Counted from the stretch's first letter, positions 8,042 to 17,038 are shown. The stretch is 64,000 nucleotides of DNA from Planococcus halocryophilus (GCF_022489025.1 NZ_JAKVTG010000006.1:167156-231155); one strand, 5' to 3'. Translations and numbers: made by a program. Notes: generated by a model from the letters alone, not told the origin.

Positions 8042-8370
8042 TTAGTGTCGCAATCGGTGGATTTTTAGGAGCGATTACACGCTATTTATTTTATTTGTTA
8101 ATTGAAAGCCGTGCGTGGCAACCAAAAGTTGCGACTTGGCTTGTTAACAGTCTGGGTTCATTTGTTTTAGGGTTCTTAATTGGTGAGGGAAGCTTGTCGA
8201 TTTTCTGGATGACTGGATTTTTAGGAGCTTTTACAACATTTTCAACGATGGCTTTAGATGTTGTGAAAGATATTGAAGATGAAAAATGGCTGGCAGCTGG
8301 GTTCTATACTACGGTCACTTTAACTTCGGGAATTGCGTTATTCAGCTTAGGTTATATGTTAATACAGTAA
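8038..8370 (+). CDS. crcB: Fluoride channel Fluc/CrcB, second subunit
   Basis: The second Fluc subunit (110 residues) starts with GTG at 8038, inside the stop codon region of the first copy; AGAGGT lies 6 nt upstream. Translation from this start gives the typical N-terminus with GGFLGAITRY, and helix 3 carries the pore block GFLGAFTTFSTM. An upstream ATG at 7945 would add 31 residues lacking family resemblance, so it is rejected. The two copies differ clearly in sequence, consistent with an obligate heterodimer rather than a recent duplication. Confidence 0.9.
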   Translation: MISVAIGGFLGAITRYLFYLLIESRAWQPKVATWLVNSLGSFVLGFLIGEGSLSIFWMTGFLGAFTTFSTMALDVVKDIEDEKWLAAGFYTTVTLTSGIALFSLGYMLIQ

Positions 8371-8431
8371 AAATTTCATTGTAACTAATGAGGGGCTAGG
8401 CAGGTACTTCTCAATTTTCGATATTTTTAAT

Positions 8432-8486
8432 GAAGCGGAAGCCGTGCCCATGGAACGCGTCCGCCTGAAGCGAAATGGAAATATGG
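8432..8486 (+). repeat. Fragment of a dispersed Bacillales-type GC-rich repeat
   Basis: A GC-rich stretch containing CGTCCGCCTGAAGCG lies in an otherwise AT-rich gap. By recollection, similar sequences recur between genes in Planococcaceae and Bacillaceae genomes. It has no coding potential and is the shortest copy in this window. Confidence 0.5.
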
Positions 8487-8506
8487 ATATTTCTTCAATA
8501 ACTTAG

Positions 8507-8542
8507 AAAGAGCCCTTCGCGATTTCGCGAAGGGCTCTTTTA
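8507..8542. terminator. Strong terminator 3' of the uspA gene
   Basis: A perfect 16-bp stem (AAAGAGCCCTTCGCGA with its complement) with a 2-nt loop. It lies just downstream of the minus-strand stress protein gene and can also end the plus-strand crcB transcript. Confidence 0.85.
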
Positions 8543-8546
8543 TAGG

Positions 8547-8966
8547 TTATTTAACGATAATAACAGGCGATTGAACGCGTTTAGCTACTTTATGGCTAAC
8601 GCTGCCAAGCACCATTTCTTGAAGTGAGTTTAATCCGCGGCTACCGATTAGCACAACGTCATAGCCAACTTCATTCGCATGCTTGACGATAGTGGGTCCT
8701 GGAATGCCGTGAAGCGTTTTAGTTTCAAAATTAATATCGGCAGAACGGAAAATTTCTTCGAGCGGCACTAAATGCTTGCGACGTTCCAAATGAACTTCGT
8801 CACTGCTTTGGCCATGAAGAATCTCAGTACGAGCTTTTTCATAATCAATCACATAAAGCAAAGTGATGAATGCTTGTGGATTGGCTTTAGCCATTCTTAC
8901 TGCTTCGTGAGCAGCGCGTTTTGAATGGTCCGAGCCATCTGCTGCAACTAAAATTTTCTCATACAT
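8547..8966 (-). CDS. Universal stress protein UspA family
   Basis: This 139-residue single-domain Usp protein carries the ATP-binding signature G-2x-G-9x-GS near the C-terminus (GSRGLNSLQEMVLGS, residues about 112-126) and the N-terminal ILVAADGSDHS strand. It is therefore of the nucleotide-binding UspFG/MJ0577 type. It is the second gene of an operon with the SulP transporter, 12 nt downstream of it. SulP-Usp pairs recur in many bacteria, suggesting a regulatory link between anion transport and nucleotide or stress state; that link is inferred. Confidence 0.93.
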   Translation of the reverse strand: MYEKILVAADGSDHSKRAAHEAVRMAKANPQAFITLLYVIDYEKARTEILHGQSSDEVHLERRKHLVPLEEIFRSADINFETKTLHGIPGPTIVKHANEVGYDVVLIGSRGLNSLQEMVLGSVSHKVAKRVQSPVIIVK

Positions 8967-8978
8967 AGAGCATCCTCC

Positions 8979-10445
8979 TTATGATGTACCTTTACCAGCA
9001 TTGCTATAGGTTGCTAACTTATCGACAAGTTTTTGGCTTGAAGAGTTCAACCCGACAATTGTGACGCTTTGTCCTTGCGCTTGTAGTTTGTTCATAACTC
9101 GGTCGATAGCACCGACACCTGAGTCGTCCCAAACGGTAGCATCTGTAAAGTCTAAAACAACTTCTTTCGAAACTTCTACGTTGTCGAATTCAGAGACAAA
9201 GTCTTGAGAAGAAGCGAAGAACAATTGTCCGTGTATCGTATATCTATTCGACACATTGCTTTCCAATCCTTCTTTGCGCACTTCCACTTTGGAAATTTTA
9301 GCAGCAAATAGCATTGCACTTAAAATAACACCGGCGAAAACGCCTTTAGATAAATCATGTGTATAAACAACAACAACAACCGTTAACAACATAACGATCG
9401 CATCAGCTTTTGGAGCCGTCGCTAAATACTTGAACGAACCCCAGTCAAAAGTACCGATACAAACCATTACCATGATACCGGCTAGAACTGGCATCGGAAT
9501 TTGAATAACCCAGTTGCCCAAAACGATAATTAGGAACATCAGGAAAACACCTGCCACAAAACTCGATAATCGTCCACGACCGCCTGAACGAACGTTAATG
9601 CCTGATTGTCCAATCATCGCACAACCTGCCATTCCGCCGAAAAAGCCCGTGATGATGTTCGCGATACCTTGTCCGCGTGCTTCTTGGTTTTTATCCGATC
9701 CAGTTTCTGTTGCATCATCAATAATCGATGCTGTTAATAAAGACTCTAGTAAACCAATCACAGACAGCGCTAATGCAGTCGGGAAAATGATTTGCAAGGT
9801 TTCAAAGTTAAACGGTACGCTAGGAATGAAGAAGCTCGGCAAAGTTTGCGAAATCGTACCGAGGCTACCGACGTTTTGCATATCGATGCCCGTGTAGATG
9901 ACAACACCTGTCAATACGAGGATAGCAATCAGTGGAGCCGGAATAGCTGTGAAGAAACGAGGCAAAATATAAACAATCGCCAACGTCACGCCGACAAAAA
10001 CATAAGTAATCGTGTTGATACCGAAAATGAACGGCACTTGGGCCATAAAGATTAAAATGGCTAATGAGTTTACGAAACCAATCATAACCGCTCTAGGGAT
10101 AAATTTCATAAAACGAGCAACCTTTAAAAGGCCGAAAATCAATTGCAGCACACCAGTCAATACAGTAGCTGCCAATAAATAATCCAGTCCATGATCGCGG
10201 ACCAATAATACCATCGCAAGCGCCATAGCACCTGTGGCTGCAGAAATCATACCCGGTCGACCGCCGACAAAGGCGATAATAACGGAGATGGAAAACGATG
10301 CGTACAAGCCGACCATTGGGTCAACACCAGCAATGATGGAGAAAGCAATCGCTTCCGGTATAAGAGCAAGTGCGACAACAATTCCGGCTAAAATGTCTCC
10401 GCGAATGTTACCGAACCATTGCTCTTTGTAAGATAAAGTATTCAA
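8979..10445 (-). CDS. SulP family anion transporter with STAS domain
   Basis: This 488-residue membrane protein belongs to the SulP/SLC26 family, which moves sulfate, bicarbonate or related anions. The transport domain begins with [20 protein letters not shown], the family signature in helix 1, and continues through about 12-14 helices to residue ~385. A C-terminal STAS domain (residues about 395-480) follows. The substrate cannot be assigned from sequence alone. It is the first gene of a two-gene unit with the universal stress protein. The start is preceded by GAAGGAAG. Confidence 0.9.
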   Translation of the reverse strand: MNTLSYKEQWFGNIRGDILAGIVVALALIPEAIAFSIIAGVDPMVGLYASFSISVIIAFVGGRPGMISAATGAMALAMVLLVRDHGLDYLLAATVLTGVLQLIFGLLKVARFMKFIPRAVMIGFVNSLAILIFMAQVPFIFGINTITYVFVGVTLAIVYILPRFFTAIPAPLIAILVLTGVVIYTGIDMQNVGSLGTISQTLPSFFIPSVPFNFETLQIIFPTALALSVIGLLESLLTASIIDDATETGSDKNQEARGQGIANIITGFFGGMAGCAMIGQSGINVRSGGRGRLSSFVAGVFLMFLIIVLGNWVIQIPMPVLAGIMVMVCIGTFDWGSFKYLATAPKADAIVMLLTVVVVVYTHDLSKGVFAGVILSAMLFAAKISKVEVRKEGLESNVSNRYTIHGQLFFASSQDFVSEFDNVEVSKEVVLDFTDATVWDDSGVGAIDRVMNKLQAQGQSVTIVGLNSSSQKLVDKLATYSNAGKGTS

Positions 10446-10603
10446 AAATTCCCACTTCCTTCTATTGTAATTTGTATTGATACCATATCCCGTAAACTAT
10501 TGTTCAACTAATCGAAAATATCTAGAAAGTATAATTCCTGGTTCTTTCAATTATAGGCTATAAAACTGTATCACCTTTTTTTTAAGATGTAAATACAATT
10601 CAT

Positions 10604-10671
10604 TCAAACGCAGGTTTGACTGTAGAGGTTTGAGCGAATATACTGAAGGGAACAATCAAACTCTTATTTGA
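10604..10671 (+). promoter_or_regulatory. cad promoter with twin CadC-type operators
   Basis: TTGACT (10616-10621), a 17-bp spacer and TATACT (10639-10644) form a strong sigma-A promoter. A perfect inverted repeat TCAAAC-N4-GTTTGA (10604-10619) overlaps the -35. A second, TCAAA-N6-TTTGA (10656-10671), covers the likely transcript start. Both resemble the staphylococcal CadC operator, so autoregulated, metal-induced expression is inferred. Confidence 0.7.
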
Positions 10672-10687
10672 ATGAAAGAGGTGCCAT

Positions 10688-11044
10688 ATGAAAGAGTTGT
10701 GTGAAGTAACAAAAGTCCATCCGGAAGTTGTCGAGCGTGTACAACAAAATATGACTGACCTAGGGGACGTAGCAAATCTATTTAAAGCATTGGCAGACGA
10801 AACAAGATTAAGCATTGCATATGCCTTAACAATAGAAGAAGAAATGTGTGTGTGTGACATTGCGGCGGTTATTGGCTCTTCAACAGCAACTGCATCTCAT
10901 CATTTGCGATATTTGAGAGAGCGGGCATTGGCGAAGTCTGAACGAAAAGGAAAGCAAATCTATTATTCCTTATCAGACAATCATATACGTCAATTGGTGA
11001 AAATCGCTCACGAACATACGAAAGAAGGTGTAGAAATTGGTTAA
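10688..11044 (+). CDS. cadC: ArsR/SmtB family metal sensor CadC
   Basis: This 118-residue winged-helix repressor matches the CadC type: an extended N-terminal arm with ELCEV and a core helix with ETRLSIAYAL. The CVCD motif at the start of the recognition region supplies cysteines that, with the N-terminal Cys5, bind Cd, Pb or Zn at the alpha-3N site. The recognition helix is SSTATASHHLRYLRE. It overlaps the efflux ATPase gene by 8 nt, so the two are co-translated. The twin inverted repeats in the promoter are the likely operators. Confidence 0.93.
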   Translation: MKELCEVTKVHPEVVERVQQNMTDLGDVANLFKALADETRLSIAYALTIEEEMCVCDIAAVIGSSTATASHHLRYLRERALAKSERKGKQIYYSLSDNHIRQLVKIAHEHTKEGVEIG

Positions 11045-13106
11045 AACATATCGCTTAGAAAATTTGTCTTGCACAAGTTGTGCAGCTAAATTCGAAAAAA
11101 ATATTCGAGGATTACCGGATATCAAAAACGTGGATTTGAACTTTGGAGCTTCCAAACTAACAATTGACGGAGATGTACCAATTGAAGCGCTTGAAAAAGC
11201 AGGGGCATTCGATCATATCCGGATTTATCCAGAAAAAGAGAAAATAAAAGTCGTTCCGTTTTATCAGCGGAGACAAACAATGGAAACAGCTTTTTCACTA
11301 TTATTACTAATAGCCGGAATCATTGTTTCGTTTCAAACGAGCGAAACAAATCCTTTTGCCATTGCGTTATTTGCGGGATCCATGGCAATCGGAGGTTATC
11401 ATATGTTCTGGACAGGCTTAAGAAACTTAGGTGAGTTCCAGTTTGATATGAAAACATTAATGACCATCGCTATTATAGGTGCGGTCATTATTGGTGAATG
11501 GCGAGAAGGAGCAGTTGTTGTCTTCCTTTTTGCTGTCAGTGAAGCATTAGAATCATTTTCAATGAACAAAGCGCGTCAATCGATTCGCAGTTTGATGGAC
11601 TTGGCTCCGGCACGAGCGTTAATTCAACGTGCTGGTGAATTGATCGAGTTGGATACAGAAGAAATTCGAATCGGTGACATTTTAATCGTCAAACCGGGAC
11701 AGAAAATCGCGATGGACGGAACAGTTCTACGCGGAGAGTCAGCTGTTAACCAAGCGGCAATAACAGGAGAATCGATTCCTGCAGTTAAAACTGTAGGAGA
11801 TGAAGTATTTGCCGGTACCATGAACGAAGAAGGCGCATTAGAAGTTACTGTCACAAAACGTGTGGAAGATACGACAATCGCCAAAATTATTCATTTGGTA
11901 GAAGAAGCACAAGCTGAAAAAGCGCCAACTCAGAAGTTTATTGACCAATTTGCGAAATACTATACACCGGCCATTATCGTTATTGCCTTTTTAGTAGCCA
12001 TCGTACCCGGCTTTGTAACGGGCAACTGGGAACTGTGGGTTTATCAAGGTTTGGCAGTGCTCGTTGTAGGTTGTCCATGTGCTTTAGTTGTATCAACACC
12101 AGTAGCGATTGTGACAGCAATTGGTAACGCTGCACGACAAGGCGTACTGATTAAAGGTGGTATTCACTTAGAAGAAACAGGACAGATTAAAGCTGTCGCT
12201 TTTGATAAAACCGGAACTTTAACAAAAGGTTATCCAGAAGTGACAGACGTAATTGCACAAGACGCTATTACAGAAGAAGAGTTATTAAAACTAGCGGCAT
12301 CGGTAGAAACCATGTCTCAGCATCCTTTAGCAAAAGCTATTTCTAAAACAGCAGCAAGCACCTATCCTTCTGAAAACTTTAATTCGGTTACAGGAAAAGG
12401 CGCATATGCCACAGTTAACGAAGAAAGCATTTACGTCGGCAGTTTAATTTGGGCAGAAGAAAAGGGCTTACGCATTCCTGAAAAAGCGCGTAAACTTCAA
12501 GAGAGTGGAAAATCTGTCACTGCTGTCTTTTCAGAAACAGTACTGCTAGGCATTATCGCAATAGCCGATGCTATTCGCGTAGAAAGTCCATCCATTATTA
12601 AGCAGTTAAAAGCGATGGGCATCGAGCAAACCATCATGCTTACAGGAGATCATCCGGCAACGGCAACTGCCATTGCTTCGGAAATCGGTATGACAGATGT
12701 TCGAGCAGGTCTCATGCCAGAAGATAAATTAGCTGCGATTAAAGATCTTCAAAAACAATATGGCCGAGTCGCTATGGTTGGAGATGGCATAAATGACGCA
12801 CCCGCGTTAGCTGCTTCAAGTATTGGTATTGCAATGGGCGGAGCAGGAACAGATGCGGCGCTCGAAACAGCAGATATTGCACTAATGGCTGATGATTTGG
12901 AAAAACTTCCTTATACGATTCGACTCAGCCGAAAGACATTGCGTATAATAAAAGAAAACATCGTCTTTGCATTAGGGCTCAAGATATTGGCATTGCTATT
13001 AATTATTCCTGGTTGGTTAACTTTATGGATCGCAATTTTTGCGGATATGGGTGCCACGCTATTGGTAATTTTAAATGCATTGCGTCTTGTGAAAGTTCAG
13101 AAGTGA
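11037..13106 (+). CDS. cadA: Cd/Zn/Pb-exporting P1B-type ATPase CadA
   Basis: This 689-residue heavy-metal ATPase exports divalent soft metals. A single N-terminal HMA domain has the CTSC metal motif (Cys12, Cys15). The transmembrane CPC motif is at 346-348 and the phosphorylated aspartate is Asp390 in DKTGTLTKG. The TGES and GDGINDAPAL hinge motifs are present. The sequence around CPC (CPCALVVSTPVAIVTAIGNA) is of the Zn/Cd/Pb class rather than the Cu class. A TTG start at 11037 follows AAGAAGGTG and lies inside the cadC stop. The transcript is controlled by CadC. Confidence 0.94.
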   Translation: MVKTYRLENLSCTSCAAKFEKNIRGLPDIKNVDLNFGASKLTIDGDVPIEALEKAGAFDHIRIYPEKEKIKVVPFYQRRQTMETAFSLLLLIAGIIVSFQTSETNPFAIALFAGSMAIGGYHMFWTGLRNLGEFQFDMKTLMTIAIIGAVIIGEWREGAVVVFLFAVSEALESFSMNKARQSIRSLMDLAPARALIQRAGELIELDTEEIRIGDILIVKPGQKIAMDGTVLRGESAVNQAAITGESIPAVKTVGDEVFAGTMNEEGALEVTVTKRVEDTTIAKIIHLVEEAQAEKAPTQKFIDQFAKYYTPAIIVIAFLVAIVPGFVTGNWELWVYQGLAVLVVGCPCALVVSTPVAIVTAIGNAARQGVLIKGGIHLEETGQIKAVAFDKTGTLTKGYPEVTDVIAQDAITEEELLKLAASVETMSQHPLAKAISKTAASTYPSENFNSVTGKGAYATVNEESIYVGSLIWAEEKGLRIPEKARKLQESGKSVTAVFSETVLLGIIAIADAIRVESPSIIKQLKAMGIEQTIMLTGDHPATATAIASEIGMTDVRAGLMPEDKLAAIKDLQKQYGRVAMVGDGINDAPALAASSIGIAMGGAGTDAALETADIALMADDLEKLPYTIRLSRKTLRIIKENIVFALGLKILALLLIIPGWLTLWIAIFADMGATLLVILNALRLVKVQK

Positions 13107-13127
13107 GGTACGTTTGGAGGTTTTGTA

Positions 13128-14249
13128 TTGAGATTAACAGAGTGGACAATGGAAGAGCAGGAACAGCTAATTCATTTTATGACAACAAATTCTTGGCCTT
13201 TTCATGGTCATGAACATCCAGTCCGGGCTTTAATTGAGAAAACAATTGAAGAAGGCGGTTATAAATCGGACCAAGTTACGACATTTTGGATTGAAAACGA
13301 AGACAAAAAACAAGTAGGTTTAGTACAAATATTTGATCTGCAAGATGACATTCCATTGTTTGATCTGAGAATTGCTGATCCTTACCGAAACAAAGGTTAT
13401 GGTCCTAAAGCTTTGAAAATGGTAGCGGATTATGTTTTTTCGCTACCAGAAAAGAAAATTAGGCTAGAAGGTAATACGCGCCACGATAATTTTGCGATGC
13501 GTAAAGCGTTTGAACGAACTGGCTTTGTTAAAGAAGCTCATCTACGGCAAGCTTGGTTTTCGCCGCGAGAAAATCGGTATTATGATGCGGTAATTTATGG
13601 CATGACACGTGAAGACTGGCAGGCAGGAATTACAACGCCCGTTCTTTGGGATGACGCTGTAATTGAAACGAAAGCACCACCATTCAATCCGATCTTACTC
13701 GATTTTCCTGAAGAATTTGAATCAGAGCGATTGCTTATTCGTGCACCTAGAAAAGAGGATGCAAAGGCTAATTATGAGGCAGTCATGCATTCGCTAGAGT
13801 CATTTCGACCGTGGTTACAATTTGCGCAGCAAAAGCCGGAGCTTGAAAAAATAGAGGCAACATTAATTGAAGCGGAAGCAAACTTTAAATTGCGTAAAGA
13901 TTTACGCCTACATTTTTTCTTGAAAGAAACCGGACAGTTTATTGGCTCTACAGGACTTCATCGCATTGATTGGGAAGTGCGCAAGTTTGAAATTGGCTAT
14001 TGGGTAGACAGCCGTTATGAAGGCAAAGGGTTTGTCTCGGAAGCAGTGGACCGGATTACTCGTTTTGCTTTTGAGGAGCTAGGTGCAAACCGTGTCGAAA
14101 TTCGTTGTGACCCGGACAATGTTCGGAGCCGTGCAGTAGCGAACCGACTGAATTTTGAATTGGAAGGTATTTTACGCAACGATACCGTTTCTCGTGTTGG
14201 AAACAAACTACGGGATACATGTGTGTATGCTAAAATTCGAGAAGAATAG
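13128..14249 (+). CDS. Tandem-domain GNAT acetyltransferase
   Basis: This 373-residue protein contains two GNAT folds. The first (residues about 1-165) has the acetyl-CoA loop RNKGYGPKAL. The second (about 195-370) resembles ribosomal-protein acetyltransferases of the RimJ/RimL type, with RYEGKGFVSEAVDR and the downstream NVRSRAVANRLNFELEG. The acceptors are unknown. A TTG start at 13128 is chosen because GGAGG lies 7 nt upstream; an internal ATG at 13149 lacks a site. It lies 21 nt after cadA, so it may be read through from the cad promoter, though a functional link is not evident. Confidence 0.85.
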   Translation: MRLTEWTMEEQEQLIHFMTTNSWPFHGHEHPVRALIEKTIEEGGYKSDQVTTFWIENEDKKQVGLVQIFDLQDDIPLFDLRIADPYRNKGYGPKALKMVADYVFSLPEKKIRLEGNTRHDNFAMRKAFERTGFVKEAHLRQAWFSPRENRYYDAVIYGMTREDWQAGITTPVLWDDAVIETKAPPFNPILLDFPEEFESERLLIRAPRKEDAKANYEAVMHSLESFRPWLQFAQQKPELEKIEATLIEAEANFKLRKDLRLHFFLKETGQFIGSTGLHRIDWEVRKFEIGYWVDSRYEGKGFVSEAVDRITRFAFEELGANRVEIRCDPDNVRSRAVANRLNFELEGILRNDTVSRVGNKLRDTCVYAKIREE

Positions 14250-14261
14250 CCAATTAAACAA

Positions 14262-14312
14262 AAAAGGGTTGTCCCGAAAGTCATTTATCACGACTTTTGA
14301 GACAACCCTTTA
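14262..14312. terminator. Long hairpin terminator between convergent genes
   Basis: AAAGGGTTGTC and GAAAGTC pair with GACTTTT and GACAACCCTTT, with A and T tracts on both sides. It lies between the GNAT gene and the convergent small membrane protein gene. Confidence 0.8.
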
Positions 14313-14331
14313 TGTGTCCATCATGCTATGG

Positions 14332-14487
14332 TTATAAACCTTTACGACCGGTAACCAAATTGATAACTAAAATGATTGCAGCAATAATTAATAGAATGTG
14401 TATAAGACCGCCTGCAACGTCCATTAAAAATCCGATAAGCCATACTACAATAACAACTGCAAGAATAATCCAAAGAATACGTGCCAT
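14332..14487 (-). CDS. Lmo0937-family small membrane protein
   Basis: This 51-residue ORF encodes a small protein with two hydrophobic segments (residues about 4-20 and 25-46). The N-terminus is MARILWIILAVVIVVWLIG and the tail is VTGRKGL, a pattern I recognise from the Lmo0937 family of stress-associated membrane peptides. AGGTTAGGTGA lies 6 nt upstream of the ATG. Upstream on the same strand is a sigma-B-type promoter (14537-14562), which fits the family's stress expression. Function is unknown. Confidence 0.8.
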   Translation of the reverse strand: MARILWIILAVVIVVWLIGFLMDVAGGLIHILLIIAAIILVINLVTGRKGL

Positions 14488-14536
14488 GTTTTTTCACCTA
14501 ACCTTTCTGTAATCGTTATTTTGATTATAGTAATAG

Positions 14537-14562
14537 GTACCCCGGAGATAATTAACTTAAAC
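14537..14562 (-). promoter_or_regulatory. Candidate sigma-B promoter of the Lmo0937-like gene
   Basis: On the minus strand, GTTTAA (14557-14562), a 14-bp spacer and GGGTAC (14537-14542) match the sigma-B consensus in 11 of 12 positions. It lies about 50 nt upstream of the start codon. Confidence 0.7.
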
Positions 14563-14663
14563 CTTTCTGAAAAAATGAATTGTTTGAAGCTAGACTCAGT
14601 CGAGTTGTTTCAATGATGGCGGTATAGTAAACTAAACATAGCTAAGTGAGGGAGGAAAGAATT

Positions 14664-15086
14664 TTGCCTACTCCAAGTATGGAAGACCATATTGAAATCA
14701 TATATTCTTTAATTGAGCAAAAAGGCTATGCGCGAGTATCGGATATCGCGGAGGCCTTATCCGTGCTACCTTCTTCTGTGACTAAGATGGTACAGAAGTT
14801 AGATAAAGACGGCTACTTAATATACGAACGCTACAGAGGGCTTGTGCTAACGCCAAAAGGTCAAAAGCTAGGTAAACGACTTTTAGAGCGGCATGGCTTA
14901 CTTGAGCAGTTTCTACAGTTAATCGGCGTAGATGAAGAACGGATTTATGGAGATGTCGAAGGTATCGAACATCATTTGAGCTGGAATTCAATCGACCGAA
15001 TTGCTGATTTGGTCCAACTACTGGAAGAAAGCCCGGATTTTACGGAAAAACTTAAACAAATGAAAGCAGCAGGAAAAGACAGTTAA
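14664..15086 (+). CDS. mntR: Manganese-dependent transcriptional repressor MntR
   Basis: MntR is a DtxR-family regulator that represses manganese uptake genes, and in Bacillus also activates efflux genes, when Mn is bound. The 140-residue product has the winged helix ([36 protein letters not shown]) and the metal-binding residues of the family: Asp in PSMEDH, then Glu/His in [10 protein letters not shown] and in [16 protein letters not shown] start follows GGGAGG by 8 nt and matches the N-terminus of Bacillus MntR; an upstream in-frame ATG-like start at 14646 overlaps the ribosome binding site. The Mn transporters it would control are not in the window. Confidence 0.95.
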   Translation: MPTPSMEDHIEIIYSLIEQKGYARVSDIAEALSVLPSSVTKMVQKLDKDGYLIYERYRGLVLTPKGQKLGKRLLERHGLLEQFLQLIGVDEERIYGDVEGIEHHLSWNSIDRIADLVQLLEESPDFTEKLKQMKAAGKDS

Positions 15087-15107
15087 AGAAAATAGGAGGA
15101 ACTAATT

Positions 15108-15968
15108 ATGGCTTTACACCCAGGGTTAAAAGCAGTACTGCAAGTAAAAGATCGTTCGACGTCGCAATGGATTTTGTCAGATGGTTCAGGCGATGAAGTA
15201 ATGATGAATGCATCAGAAATCGAAGAAGGGCAGGAAATCGGAGAAGAAATTGAAGTATTCCTTTACCGCAATCGCCAAGGAGGCGTTTCGGCAACACCGA
15301 TGATTCCGCATATTTTGCCAAGTGAATATGGCTGGGCGAAAGTCTTGAAAGTATCACAGCGTGAAGGGGCAGTAGTCGATATCGGCACAACACGCGAAGT
15401 TTATTTGTTACCAGCGGATCTTCCGCAAATTTTAGAATTATGGCCAAAACAAGGCGATCACATCTTTATGACGCTTCGTACAGATCGCCACGGCGATTTA
15501 TATGGACGTTTAGCTACAGAAGAAAAAGTATTGGAATTGATGGAACCAGCACCAGAAACTCTCTTCAATCAAAACCTACAAGCGCGCGCTTATCGTTTAT
15601 TGCCGGTTGGGACGTTTATGCTCTCAGTGCCAGAAATGCACCGAATCTTTGTTCACGAAACAGAGCGTAAAGAAGAGCCGCGTTTAGGTGAAGAAAAAAC
15701 AGTGCGTATTATCGGGGTAAAAGATGATGGTACATTGAATGGTTCTTTACTTCCTAGAAAGCAAGAACGCTTATTAGATGATGCCGAAGAAATTATGCGT
15801 TATTTAGAACAGTCAGGCGGAAAAATGCCGTTTACGGATAAATCTTCACCAGACGAAATCCAAGAAATTTTCGGTATGAGTAAAGCTGCTTTTAAACGAG
15901 CACTCGGTAAATTGTACAAAAACCGTCAAATCATTCAAGAAGAAGGATGGACAATGTCGACAAAGTAA
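15108..15968 (+). CDS. cvfB: S1-like RNA-binding protein CvfB
   Basis: This 286-residue protein matches CvfB (conserved virulence factor B; YitL in B. subtilis), made of tandem S1-type OB folds followed by a C-terminal winged helix. The first S1 unit covers roughly residues 1-65, the next 70-145 (with EYGWAKVLKVSQREGAVVDIG), and a third 155-215. The winged helix near 230-280 has SPDEIQEIFGMSKAAFKRALGKLYK. In Staphylococcus it binds RNA and influences virulence gene expression. It starts 21 nt after mntR with GGAGG before ATG, so the two may be co-transcribed. Confidence 0.93.
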   Translation: MALHPGLKAVLQVKDRSTSQWILSDGSGDEVMMNASEIEEGQEIGEEIEVFLYRNRQGGVSATPMIPHILPSEYGWAKVLKVSQREGAVVDIGTTREVYLLPADLPQILELWPKQGDHIFMTLRTDRHGDLYGRLATEEKVLELMEPAPETLFNQNLQARAYRLLPVGTFMLSVPEMHRIFVHETERKEEPRLGEEKTVRIIGVKDDGTLNGSLLPRKQERLLDDAEEIMRYLEQSGGKMPFTDKSSPDEIQEIFGMSKAAFKRALGKLYKNRQIIQEEGWTMSTK

Positions 15969-16021
15969 AGGAACCTTTTCAAGTTAATTTCGTATTAATT
16001 TGAAGAAAGGGGCAAGTTAAA

Positions 16022-16909
16022 ATGAGAAAAATAATTACTGTAATAGCATTACTGTTTGCATTGTCTGTTGTGCTACCGTCATATAGTTCGGCAAATGTCG
16101 GCATTAATGAAAAGTTCGGTTTGCCAATTGTAGTTTACGGAGGTAATTTATCAGCAGATGAAAAAGCATCCGTAGCTGAAAGTTTAGACGTAGCAGGAGA
16201 AATAGATGTAGAAGAAATTGAAGTAACGGGTCAAGATTTGATCAAGTACATTAAAGACGGCGATTCTCGCGCCAATATGTATTCATCGGCCAAAATCACA
16301 CGTAAAGATGAAGGTGCTGGTTTGGTCATTGAAATCGTGACGCCTGAAAACATTACGCAAGTGACAACGGAAATGTATGCTAATGCGATGTTGACTGCCG
16401 GTATTGAAAACGCAACAGTAGAAGTAGCGGCACCAAAAGCCGTTACGGGGCATTCAGCACTTGTTGGAATTTACAAAGCTTACGAAGTGAACGGAGAAGC
16501 ACTAGATCCAGAGCGCACTGACGTGGCTAATGATGAATTGACAGTTGCGACGGAGCTTGTAGACGGTGGCGTTGGGGACGACGAAGTTAGTGAGTTGTTA
16601 ACAGAGATTAAAAAACAAATTGCTGAAAAAAACCCCGCTTCGCGTGAAGAGGTAGAACAAATAGTTGAAGAGCAATTAGACAAGCTTCAAATCGAGTTGA
16701 GCCCAGAAGATCGTCAGTTATTAGTGGATTTGATGGACCGCATTCGCCAACTGGATATCGATTTTTCAAAATGGTCAACGCAACTAGAAGATTTGAGTAA
16801 AACAATTGAAGATAAAATCACCACGATCGTTAATGATGAAGGATTTTGGGCAAGTGTAAAAAAATTCTTTAAAAATATAGCGGACACTGTAAGTGGTTGG
16901 TTCAATTAA
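16022..16909 (+). CDS. ypuA: Secreted DUF1002 protein (YpuA-like)
   Basis: This 295-residue protein has a Sec signal peptide (residues 1-24, cleavage near SSA-NVG) and a DUF1002 domain. The family includes B. subtilis YpuA and has no established biochemical role. The domain occupies residues about 28-245, rich in acidic residues, and the C-terminal part (about 195-275) is predicted to be helical and coiled-coil-like. A short hydrophobic tail with WASVKKFFKNIADTVSGWF closes it. GAAAGGGG precedes the ATG, and a terminator follows. Confidence 0.85.
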   Translation: MRKIITVIALLFALSVVLPSYSSANVGINEKFGLPIVVYGGNLSADEKASVAESLDVAGEIDVEEIEVTGQDLIKYIKDGDSRANMYSSAKITRKDEGAGLVIEIVTPENITQVTTEMYANAMLTAGIENATVEVAAPKAVTGHSALVGIYKAYEVNGEALDPERTDVANDELTVATELVDGGVGDDEVSELLTEIKKQIAEKNPASREEVEQIVEEQLDKLQIELSPEDRQLLVDLMDRIRQLDIDFSKWSTQLEDLSKTIEDKITTIVNDEGFWASVKKFFKNIADTVSGWFN

Positions 16910-16912
16910 ATG

Positions 16913-16950
16913 AAAACAGGCAAACCTTGGAATAGGGTTGCCTGTTTTTT
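16913..16950 (+). terminator. Intrinsic terminator of ypuA
   Basis: AAAACAGGCAAACC pairs imperfectly with GGGTTGCCTGTTTT around an 8-nt loop. Confidence 0.82.
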
Positions 16951-16960
16951 GTTAAAGCTT

Positions 16961-17021
16961 AATATCTTGAGGAGAACAAAAGTCAGTGATAGTATAAAGT
17001 TAATATCTTGAATTGGAGATA
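16961..17021 (+). promoter_or_regulatory. mhqO promoter with MhqR box
   Basis: TATCTTGAATTGGAGATA (17004-17021) agrees with the B. subtilis MhqR box in 16 of 18 positions and lies just before the ribosome binding site. A second half-site, ATATCTTGA, is at 16962-16970 and overlaps TTGAGG (16967-16972), which lies 17 bp from TAGTAT (16990-16995). Two-site repression by an MhqR-type protein encoded elsewhere is inferred. Confidence 0.68.
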
Positions 17022-17038
17022 AACGGGGAGGGCTAATG

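Noticed and set aside
9514..10055. ORFs antisense to the SulP transporter
   Set aside because: They are mirror frames of a long, well-supported membrane protein gene.
17036..17038. First ATG of the MhqO-type gene as the start
   Set aside because: It lies only 3 nt after the ribosome binding site; the adjacent second ATG has normal spacing, although the difference is one residue.
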